From positions 1-58,656 of the forward strand of contig NZ_FZMO01000101.1 in NCBI RefSeq assembly GCF_900197875.1: a stretch of 58,656 bases of DNA, in the 5' to 3' direction. Source of the stretch: Frankia canadensis. Its GTDB lineage: Bacteria; Actinomycetota; Actinomycetes; Frankiales; Frankiaceae. Below, piece by piece: positions 34,220 through 41,528 of the stretch (its first letter is position 1; each line of letters begins with the position of its first letter). Below the pieces are notes generated by a model. It did not search any database and was not told the origin of the DNA. It saw nothing but the letters and a program-made list of their open reading frames with translations. The position numbers and the translations under genes are program-made.

Positions 34220-37200
34220 ATGACGCCACCACTGCCCACAGAGCCCGACGGCGCGGACTTCTCCGTCGTCCAGCGCCGCGCAGCCCGCGATGCCGCACAG
34301 CGCCGAGAGCGCTACCACCACCTGACGACAAGCCTGGACGAATGGGCCGCACTCGCCGCGGCTGCCCGCGTCAACGACGACGCCCGTGACCGCCTCGACC
34401 GGCTCCTGGACCCGGGCTCGCCGTTGCACGCCGCGCTCGCCGAGGCGCACCGGCCGTGGCGCGGCGGCGAGGACCGCGGTGTCGCCCGTGACCCCCTCGA
34501 GGACGAACGGGACGACGACAGTGTTGATCTCGCCGCTGCCAGCGCCATCCTCTCCGTCATCAGGACGCTGTGTGGGACCGGCACGCGCGCGCAGCTGCGG
34601 GACGCGGCCGAGCACTGGACCCGCGCCTGCCTTCCCTCGATCGGCGGTCCAGGCCACCCCAGCGCCGCCAGGACCACGGCGGTCGCGATGATCGACGGCG
34701 TTCCCGGACTGCCGCACCGGGGGCTGCTGACGCTGCTCGCGTGGCGGCTCGCGGGCACGGAGCCACGAGTTACCCGCATGATCCGTCTCCCGGTGCTGTT
34801 CGACCGCACCACCACCGGTGCCCGCGCCTTCCTGTGCCTGCGGGTCCTCGACGCAGGCCCGGCCGGATTCCATCCCGACCCGGTCATGGCCTTCCTCGCC
34901 GCCGACGCCCCGTTCGCCGACGCCTTGCGCCGTGCCTGGCGAGGATCCCCGCTGGCCGGGACAGGCAGCTGCGTGACCTGGGCCGTCCTCGGCGAGGATG
35001 GTCGACCGGTCAACGACTTGGCCGACGGCTCCCTGGGCGGCGCTGTGGCCGTCGGACTCGTCGAGCTACACCGGCTGCGCTGGCGGACCAGCCGCGTCAG
35101 CCCGCGCCGCCTCGACAGGCGATGTGCGCTCAGCGCCGCCCTCGACGCCGACGGCCGCGAGCTGCGGCCGATCGCCCCGAGCAGTCTAGCCCGCAAACTG
35201 CGTGCTGCAGCCGAGGCGGGTGTCAGCCGGGTCATCGTGCCCACCGCCAACGCCGATGATGCCCGCCTGGCCGTCCGTGCGCCCACGGCGGCCGGCGGGC
35301 GCCAGATCCGCGTCGACGCCGCCGCGACCGTCGCCGAGGCAGTGCGGCGCACGCGCATCACAGTCAATCCCGCGTTCGCCTGGCCGGTCGCCGTCGTTGT
35401 CATCCTCGCGACGGCGGCGGGCACGCTGACCGGCGTGCTCTCCTCGAGCGAGCAGGCCGCACACCGGCGCACGGTCGACGCGCAGCGCCAGGCAACGGTA
35501 CGCACCTTGCAGGAGCAGGCGGCCGGTCTCGCCGGTCACGACCCGACCACCGCCCTGCGGCTCGGGGTCGCCGCGGCCAGGCTCGACCACGGCAGCCCGC
35601 CGAGCCTGGCGGCACTGCGCGAACTCCTCGACGCCACGCCGACTCGACGTGCCACGGTCGGGCATCCCAGCGCCGTGAACCGCGTCGCGGCCGATCCATC
35701 CCGCCGACTGTTGCTGACTGGCTCCGGCACCAGCGTGCATGTCTGGGACACCGCGTCCTCCCGGCCGCGGCAGGTCGGCGAGCTGCCATCCCACACCAGC
35801 GTCAACACGTTCGCGCTGGGAGCGGGCGCGCGGCTAGCCGCAAACCTCGACGGACACGTCTGGCTGTGGGACCTGCGCGATCCTTCGCGCCCACAGCGCC
35901 ATACCGTGCTAGGCGGCCCGGCGACCGACCTCCGCTTCAACGCCGACGGCGGGCGCCTGGCGACAGTCTCGAACGGCGGCGCCGCCGCGCTGTGGGACAC
36001 CCATGATCTCGATCATCCGCGCCGGCTCCTTTCCCTGCCGGCGGCGGTTACCTCCGCATCTGTGGACAAGGCCGTGATCGGACTCGACGGCGACGCCACC
36101 ACCTTGGCCCTGGTTAGCGGCGGAGCCCTGCGGGCCTGGGACATCACGGATCCCGCGCATCCACGCATTATCGGCGTGTTGCCACAGCCCGCCGATCAGA
36201 AGGCCGTCACGCTAGCTCTCGACCCGCACGCGGCGCTCCTCGCCGTCGGCTATGACGACACCACCATCCGCCTGTGGGACCTGCGTCTGCCGACCTTGAC
36301 GTCGCCCGCTGCCACGCTACCGCCGTCGAGTGCCGGAGTCTCCGACCTCGCGTGGAGCCCAGACGGCGCCATGCTGGCCGTCTCTCGGAAGCCAACCGGC
36401 ACCGGCGCTGCGGCAAAGGCGGCGACCGTCGTCTGGGATCTTCGTGATCCGGTCAGGCCAAGGCAGGCCATGACCCTTCCTGCCCAGGCGGCTGCTGTGC
36501 GCCTCGCCTTTCCCGATTCCGGCCTTCTCGTCGTGTGCGACGATGAGGGCACTGCCACCGAGTGGCGCCTGCCCGGTAGGCGACGCTGGTCGGCATTACG
36601 GGCGGCACGTCTTTCCGGGGATTTGACCCGAGTTGGCGTCACTGCCGATGGGTCGCTGGCCGCGGTCGCCGACCCAGTTGACACCGTCACGCTGTGGGAT
36701 GTGACCAACCCGTCCAACCCGCGGCGGCGCACGGCTGTCCATCGCGGCTCCAACCCCGACCGGGGCGGATATGTCCAGAGCGTCGCCTTCAATCCGGCCG
36801 GCACCGTGCTCGCGATCGGCGACGCCTCGGGGTTCCGGCTCTGGGACGTGCGCCATCCTGACTCGCCCGTGCCGCTGCCAGGGCCAGCGAATGGCACGCC
36901 TGGCGGCTCAGGGAGCCCCGAGGTGTCCGGCAGGACTGAGGCTGCCGTGCTTGCCTTCTCACCCGACGGGACCGTGCTGGTCAGCGGTACCCAGGGGGTG
37001 ATGCGCACCTGGTCGCTCACCGGGAATACACAGCCGAAGCTGAGTGGAGTGTTAGGCGGATCCAATACCGTCGGGCTGTCCGACGTCACCTTCGGCCCCG
37101 ACGGTTCGCTGATGGCCACCGTCGCGGATCAGGGCACGGTAGTGTGGGACGCGCGGAATCCCGCCCGTCCGGTGTTTCGGGCCCGGATGAGTACGCCGGG

Positions 37201-37657
37201 TGCCCAGCTCGCCCGGATCTCCCCGGCCGGCCAGGTCCTCGCCACCGCCGGGTCAAACGGCACCGTCACCCTGTGGAGCGTCGACGATCCGACCCGTCCG
37301 ATGTCTCTGTTTTCGTTTTCGGCGGCAGTCGCGAACCTGTCCTCACTCACGTTCACCGTCGGCGGGTCTGTGCTCGTCGTCGGTGGCCGCGATGGTTCGA
37401 TCGATGTGTGGGACGTGCGGCGCGCCGCACGTCCTCGGCGCCTCAATGCCCCCATGGCCGTTGAACGCGGGAGGGCGGTCACGACACTGGTGACCAGCGA
37501 TGTGGGTGGCGGCACCCTGTGGAATCTCGCCGATCTCGCCAGCGAAGTCGGCAACGAACTTGTCGAGGCCTGTGCTAGGGCCGGACGCGGCCTCAGGGAG
37601 TCGGAGTGGCATGACTACCTGCCCGATCTGCCGTACCAGAAGACCTGCACCCATTGA
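34220..37657 (+). CDS. Lon-like domain, one transmembrane helix, 14-blade WD40 protein
   Basis: This is a 1145-residue membrane-anchored protein. Residues 1-170 are helical with no recognised domain. Residues about 190-365 look like a Lon-protease domain: DGSLGGAVAVGL in place of DGPSAGV, then CALSAALDADGRELRPIAPS and LARKLRAAAEAGVSRVIVP, matching Lon's G.I.L.G.VLPIGGLKEKL..A...G...VI.P. The Lon Ser seems replaced by Leu and the Lys by Ala, so proteolysis is doubtful. One helix follows (AFAWPVAVVVILATAAGTLT, about 384-406). Then come fourteen WD40 units, with VWDTASS, LWDLRDP, LWDTHDL, AWDITDP and so on to LWNLADL, enough for two seven-bladed propellers. The C-terminus, EWHDYLPDLPYQKTC, is the usual cap of such proteins. 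It heads a three-gene unit with the CATRA-like and CASP-like genes. Confidence 0.75.
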   Translation: MTPPLPTEPDGADFSVVQRRAARDAAQRRERYHHLTTSLDEWAALAAAARVNDDARDRLDRLLDPGSPLHAALAEAHRPWRGGEDRGVARDPLEDERDDDSVDLAAASAILSVIRTLCGTGTRAQLRDAAEHWTRACLPSIGGPGHPSAARTTAVAMIDGVPGLPHRGLLTLLAWRLAGTEPRVTRMIRLPVLFDRTTTGARAFLCLRVLDAGPAGFHPDPVMAFLAADAPFADALRRAWRGSPLAGTGSCVTWAVLGEDGRPVNDLADGSLGGAVAVGLVELHRLRWRTSRVSPRRLDRRCALSAALDADGRELRPIAPSSLARKLRAAAEAGVSRVIVPTANADDARLAVRAPTAAGGRQIRVDAAATVAEAVRRTRITVNPAFAWPVAVVVILATAAGTLTGVLSSSEQAAHRRTVDAQRQATVRTLQEQAAGLAGHDPTTALRLGVAAARLDHGSPPSLAALRELLDATPTRRATVGHPSAVNRVAADPSRRLLLTGSGTSVHVWDTASSRPRQVGELPSHTSVNTFALGAGARLAANLDGHVWLWDLRDPSRPQRHTVLGGPATDLRFNADGGRLATVSNGGAAALWDTHDLDHPRRLLSLPAAVTSASVDKAVIGLDGDATTLALVSGGALRAWDITDPAHPRIIGVLPQPADQKAVTLALDPHAALLAVGYDDTTIRLWDLRLPTLTSPAATLPPSSAGVSDLAWSPDGAMLAVSRKPTGTGAAAKAATVVWDLRDPVRPRQAMTLPAQAAAVRLAFPDSGLLVVCDDEGTATEWRLPGRRRWSALRAARLSGDLTRVGVTADGSLAAVADPVDTVTLWDVTNPSNPRRRTAVHRGSNPDRGGYVQSVAFNPAGTVLAIGDASGFRLWDVRHPDSPVPLPGPANGTPGGSGSPEVSGRTEAAVLAFSPDGTVLVSGTQGVMRTWSLTGNTQPKLSGVLGGSNTVGLSDVTFGPDGSLMATVADQGTVVWDARNPARPVFRARMSTPGAQLARISPAGQVLATAGSNGTVTLWSVDDPTRPMSLFSFSAAVANLSSLTFTVGGSVLVVGGRDGSIDVWDVRRAARPRRLNAPMAVERGRAVTTLVTSDVGGGTLWNLADLASEVGNELVEACARAGRGLRESEWHDYLPDLPYQKTCTH

Positions 37658-37796
37658 TGACAAGCGGGACCTGGCACCCGATCTGTGAGGATCGGAACCG
37701 TCACGGAAGACGTCTTCAGGGGCAGGCCTTGATCGTTGGAGATCGCCGGTTAGCCCCGCGGTGGCTCGCGTGAGCTCACCCCGGACAATAGATGTC

Positions 37797-39374
37797 ATGG
37801 CCGCGCACCGCGAAGATGGCTACCGCGACGATTCGTGCGGCATGGCGTCCACTGGCACGATGTTTGGGCATGAACTGGTCGTGCACCTGTTCACGGCGAC
37901 GCAGGGGCCACGCGCCGCCGACGGCTACGCCGCGCTGCGCGCCATCTGGGCGGACTGCCGCGAACGGCTGGGCATGGGCCACCCCGTGCCCGGCCAGGAC
38001 CTACCCACCACGCTGGCGTCGACCATGCCGCCACCGTGGTCTACGCCCGAGGGCGTCCTCGCCGCCCAGGAGAAACCGGACGCGCACACCGAGGAGGTGC
38101 GCCAGGCGGTGCTGCGCCGCGACCATGACCTGTGGTGCCTGTCGGTGATGGTGGCCCCACCACCGGCCGCCGAGCCCCCGTTGACCTGGGCTGACCTGGA
38201 CATCGAACTGTGGTCCATGCGCGGCGTCCGGGACGACGCCCTTCTTGGGACGGCCTGGATCTACCAGGGCCGGTGGGGGGTTCCCGGCCGCGTCCCGCGT
38301 GTATCGGTGCCCGCCAGCGCCGACACCGCCCGGCGATGCGTGCCGTCCTTGCCGCCCGCGCTAAGAACAGGCTCCTGGCTGACGCGGGGCACCACCACCG
38401 GTCAGGGCTTCGGGGTGTGGGAGACCGGGCGGACAGACGACACCCGGCGCGACCGCGCCCTGCTCGTGCTCGCCGCGGCCGACGACGACGAGGCACTGAG
38501 CTGTTGGAGCTGGTCGCGCCCAGATGCGGCCATGCCGACGCTGGTGACCTATCTGGCGGCAACCGCCAAGATCCGCTACCAGCTGCGGAGCTGGGGCGAC
38601 GGCGTGGCGACCCACCAGCTACTCGAACGCGCCGAGCGGGCGGCGCGGCATGTACGTGCCCACCTGCCCCTCCCAGACCCGACCGCGGTCGACGAGGTGC
38701 GTACGGTCGCGGTCGACCTGGCGGCCCTGACGGCGAGCCTGGCCACGCGGCGCCAGAGCATCCGCCTCGCCGCCCGCAACGCCCGCAGCGCGCTGCGGGC
38801 GGACGGCACGACTCCCGGCGAGCACGATGTGTTCGGCGAAGATCTAGCCCTCGCCAGTCATGTCGACGACCAGCTCGACGCCGACCTGATCTTCCTGGAC
38901 GCGGCGACCCGCCAGGTCAGCGCCACACTCGAGGTCGCGATGCAGGCCGGCCGATCGCCCGGTGATGCTCCCCCGCACCAACGCGTGGGGAGCCCGCTTC
39001 CCAGCTCCGCGGCCGACAGCGCGCTGCCATGGCCCCGTGACCTCGCACTGTCCGACGACGACCGGGCGACGTTACGCGCGGAACTCGCGGCCGCCTTCAG
39101 CCCTGGGCAGGCCCGTCACCTGGTCGAGGAGCTCGGGATTCCTCGCGCACGGCACCCGCGGGTGGGCGACGGCGACGGCTCGCCCCTGTCGTGGTGGACG
39201 GAGATGTTCCACGAATTCGACCGAGGCCCGGTTCCCGAACCGTACCGGCGTCTGCTCGCCGCCGCTCTCGCCCGCTACCCGTACAACGCCCGCCTGTACC
39301 TGCTGGGCGCACGCCACGGGCTTGGCTTGACCACAGATCACGGGGACGTCGAGCCCAGAGCGACCGGTGAGTGA
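37797..39374 (+). CDS. CATRA-type conflict-system protein with C-terminal EAD1-like domain
   Basis: This protein of about 525 residues has two parts. The N-terminal region (ELVVHLFTATQGPRAADGYA, ALRAIWADCRERLGM, VRQAVLRRDHDLWCLSVMVA, then WSRPDAAMPTLVTYLAATAK and a helical bundle with TVAVDLAALTASLATRRQSI) matches the CATRA (caspase- and TPR-associated) family predicted by comparative genomics. The last about 90 residues (LRAELAAAFSPGQARHLVEE, SPLSWWTEMFHEFDRGPVPE, LAAALARYPYNARLYLL) resemble effector-associated domain 1, a death-domain-like adaptor that pairs with like domains. The start may be 37761, 37797 or 37860. It follows the Lon/WD40 gene by about 140 bases on the same strand. Confidence 0.68.
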   Translation: MAAHREDGYRDDSCGMASTGTMFGHELVVHLFTATQGPRAADGYAALRAIWADCRERLGMGHPVPGQDLPTTLASTMPPPWSTPEGVLAAQEKPDAHTEEVRQAVLRRDHDLWCLSVMVAPPPAAEPPLTWADLDIELWSMRGVRDDALLGTAWIYQGRWGVPGRVPRVSVPASADTARRCVPSLPPALRTGSWLTRGTTTGQGFGVWETGRTDDTRRDRALLVLAAADDDEALSCWSWSRPDAAMPTLVTYLAATAKIRYQLRSWGDGVATHQLLERAERAARHVRAHLPLPDPTAVDEVRTVAVDLAALTASLATRRQSIRLAARNARSALRADGTTPGEHDVFGEDLALASHVDDQLDADLIFLDAATRQVSATLEVAMQAGRSPGDAPPHQRVGSPLPSSAADSALPWPRDLALSDDDRATLRAELAAAFSPGQARHLVEELGIPRARHPRVGDGDGSPLSWWTEMFHEFDRGPVPEPYRRLLAAALARYPYNARLYLLGARHGLGLTTDHGDVEPRATGE

Positions 39375-39457
39375 GCGAGGGCACGGCCGGCATGCGGGAA
39401 CCTACCTGTGGTGACATGACACCGACGTAACGGCTCGATACCGCTACGCTGGCAGCT

Positions 39458-40414
39458 ATGGGGGACCACCGGGGGGACCGTGCGCGGTCGCCTGCGCCGG
39501 CACAAGAGGCCGAGCTCGCTCGGCTTCTCGAGGACATGCAGCGCTGGCGGCTGTCAGCCGAACAGTGGAATCGCATCACCGACCTTGTGCGCTCCTGGCC
39601 CGCGTCGGGCAGCAACGAACGCGAGGAGATCCTCGCCGAACTCGTCGGGGTGGCCCGCTCGCAGGCCAAACGATTCGGTCGCCCTGATGACGGCACGCTG
39701 AACCCACCGCCGCGCGCCCTGCGCAACGTCCTGCAGCACGGTCCGGGTATTCCCGAGCCTCCGGCGGACGACACGGCATCCCAGCCCAAGGACAACGCAC
39801 CACCGACCGGCGGCGAGATCAGGGCCCGGGCCATCGCGAACCCCGCCGCCGAGGAGCCTCTCGCAGCCCTCGCCACGCTGCTGCGCCGCGCGGGTCGACA
39901 GACTCGGTCGCTGTCGACGTTCCACCGCGGCCGGGTGTCCTGGGCCGAGACCGAGGACGCCGCACGGCCTGGTCAGGTGGCGGAATCCCTCGTCGAAGGC
40001 ATGCGGGTGATCCAGACGTCGGTCGGGCCGGCCGCCGTGCATCTGCTCATCGCCGTGGGGGCCCGCGGCCGTGACGGCGATGTTCTCGCTGTCACCGTCA
40101 CAGCGGGTGAATCCGCCGATAACGCCGATTCCGACGCGCAGCCGGCAGGCGCCGATGCCTACCTGCTTCCTCTGTGGCGCAACGCCGACAACGAGTTGAT
40201 CACTGGTCTGGACGTGGCCACCACCGAGGCCACCGTCACCCTCACGATCACCGAACCGTTTCCGGCCACGCTGCTGGGTGCGGACGAGGCCACGCTGGTT
40301 CGCCGATCGGTACCGGTCGGTTCCCGCTCCGCCCGCAACGCCTGGCGGCGCATCGCCCGCGCTCGTCGCGAGGATGACACCGTGCGGGGCGCGATCGTCG
40401 ACGCCCTGCGCTGA
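39458..40414 (+). CDS. Protein with CATRA-associated small-protein (CASP-like) N-terminal domain
   Basis: This is a 318-residue soluble protein. Residues about 15-95 (LARLLEDMQRWRLSAEQWNR and EEILAELVGVARSQAKRFG, then the proline-rich LNPPPRALRNVLQH) match the pattern of CATRA-associated small proteins, which usually stand alone and read DM.RWRL....W..V. Here it is fused to a C-terminal half of about 200 residues (FHRGRVSWAETEDAARPGQV, AAVHLLIAVGARGRDGDVLA, VTLTITEPFPATLLG) with no recognised family, probably beta-rich. It follows the CATRA-like gene by 83 bases. With the Lon/WD40 gene these form one putative operon. Confidence 0.6.
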   Translation: MGDHRGDRARSPAPAQEAELARLLEDMQRWRLSAEQWNRITDLVRSWPASGSNEREEILAELVGVARSQAKRFGRPDDGTLNPPPRALRNVLQHGPGIPEPPADDTASQPKDNAPPTGGEIRARAIANPAAEEPLAALATLLRRAGRQTRSLSTFHRGRVSWAETEDAARPGQVAESLVEGMRVIQTSVGPAAVHLLIAVGARGRDGDVLAVTVTAGESADNADSDAQPAGADAYLLPLWRNADNELITGLDVATTEATVTLTITEPFPATLLGADEATLVRRSVPVGSRSARNAWRRIARARREDDTVRGAIVDALR

Positions 40415-40436
40415 GCACCCCTCGGCCGGCCGAGGA

Positions 40437-41426
40437 TCAGCCGAATCCCCGCGGGATACGCACACGGCGGACGATGTCCGCGACGATGCTGCGTTCCATG
40501 CCCAGCACGCCACCGTCCATGCCGGCGGCGTCGAGGATGAGCCGGTGGGCGAGCACCGGAACCGCCAGGTCCTTCACGTCGCCGGGGTCGACATAGCCTC
40601 GCCCGTCCGCGGCGGCGCGCACCCGCGCCGCCCGGAGCAGCGCCACACCGGCCCGGGGACTCGCACCCAGGGCGACGCCCGGCGCGGCACGTGTCGCCGC
40701 CACCACCTCCACGATGTACCTCAGGACCTGATCGGACACCTCGACCCGGCGGGTGAACGCCAGCAACGCGCGGATCTGCCCGGCACGCAGTGCCACGGGC
40801 AGGGCCGCGCCGTGCCGGCCTTCGTGATGGTCACGCAGGATGTTGACCTCGGCGACCGGATCCGGATACTCCAGCCGCGTCCGCAACAGGAACCGGTCGA
40901 GTTGCGCCTCGGGCAGCGGATAGGTACCCGCCATCTCCACCGGGTTCTGGGTGGCGATCACCACGAACGGGTCGGGCAGCGCGACAGGAGTGCCTGCGAC
41001 GGTGACCTGCCCTTCCTCCATCGCCTCCAGAAGCGCCGACTGGGTCTTCGGCGACGCCCGGTTCACCTCGTCGGCCAGCACCACGTTCGCGAACAGCGGA
41101 CCCGCGCGGAACTCGAAGACGTTGCGCGCCTGGTCGTAGACCTCCGCGCCGGTGATGTCCGCGGGCAGCAGGTCGGCGGTGAACTGGACGCGGGCGAAGG
41201 TCAGGCCGACCGATTCGGCGATGCTCCGTGCCAGCAGCGTCTTGCCGACGCCGGGCACGTCCTCCAACAGCAGATGCCCTCGGGCCAGCAGGCAGGTGAG
41301 CGCGAGGCGCACCACCTCGGCTTTGCCGCGCACACGTTGCTCGACGTTGTCGGCCAGGTCGTCGAACAGATGGCGATAGTCGGTGCTGGTCAGTCCCGGA
41401 CGATCCGGGGGTGAGGAGGTGACCAT
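40437..41426 (-). CDS. MoxR-family AAA+ ATPase
   Basis: This 329-residue cytosolic AAA+ chaperone-like ATPase has Walker A LLEDVPGVGKTLLARSIAES, Walker B LFANVVLADEVNRASPKTQS with sensor 1 VIATQNPVEMAGTYPLPEAQ, the arginine finger in LDRFLLRTRLEYP, and sensor 2 GASPRAGVALLRAARVRA. MoxR proteins assemble or remodel partner proteins, typically with DUF58 (vWA-like) partners. Here it is the last gene of an operon after a transglutaminase-like protein and DUF58, the standard actinobacterial envelope set. It converges on the CASP-like gene with 22 bases between stops. Confidence 0.93.
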   Translation of the reverse strand: MVTSSPPDRPGLTSTDYRHLFDDLADNVEQRVRGKAEVVRLALTCLLARGHLLLEDVPGVGKTLLARSIAESVGLTFARVQFTADLLPADITGAEVYDQARNVFEFRAGPLFANVVLADEVNRASPKTQSALLEAMEEGQVTVAGTPVALPDPFVVIATQNPVEMAGTYPLPEAQLDRFLLRTRLEYPDPVAEVNILRDHHEGRHGAALPVALRAGQIRALLAFTRRVEVSDQVLRYIVEVVAATRAAPGVALGASPRAGVALLRAARVRAAADGRGYVDPGDVKDLAVPVLAHRLILDAAGMDGGVLGMERSIVADIVRRVRIPRGFG

Positions 41427-41528
41427 CCGCTGGTCCTTCCTGGCATCCGTCGGGTGATGGCTCTCGGGTGGGAGGGAGCTGTGGCGGGCGGCTCTGGGCG
41501 AGGCGCCGCCCAGTGGGGCGAGCGGGAC

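Noticed and set aside
40437-41426. MoxR ATPase as part of a vWA-MoxR-VMAP ternary conflict system with the CATRA genes
   Set aside because: It is on the opposite strand and sits in a standard DUF58/transglutaminase envelope operon; no VMAP gene was seen.
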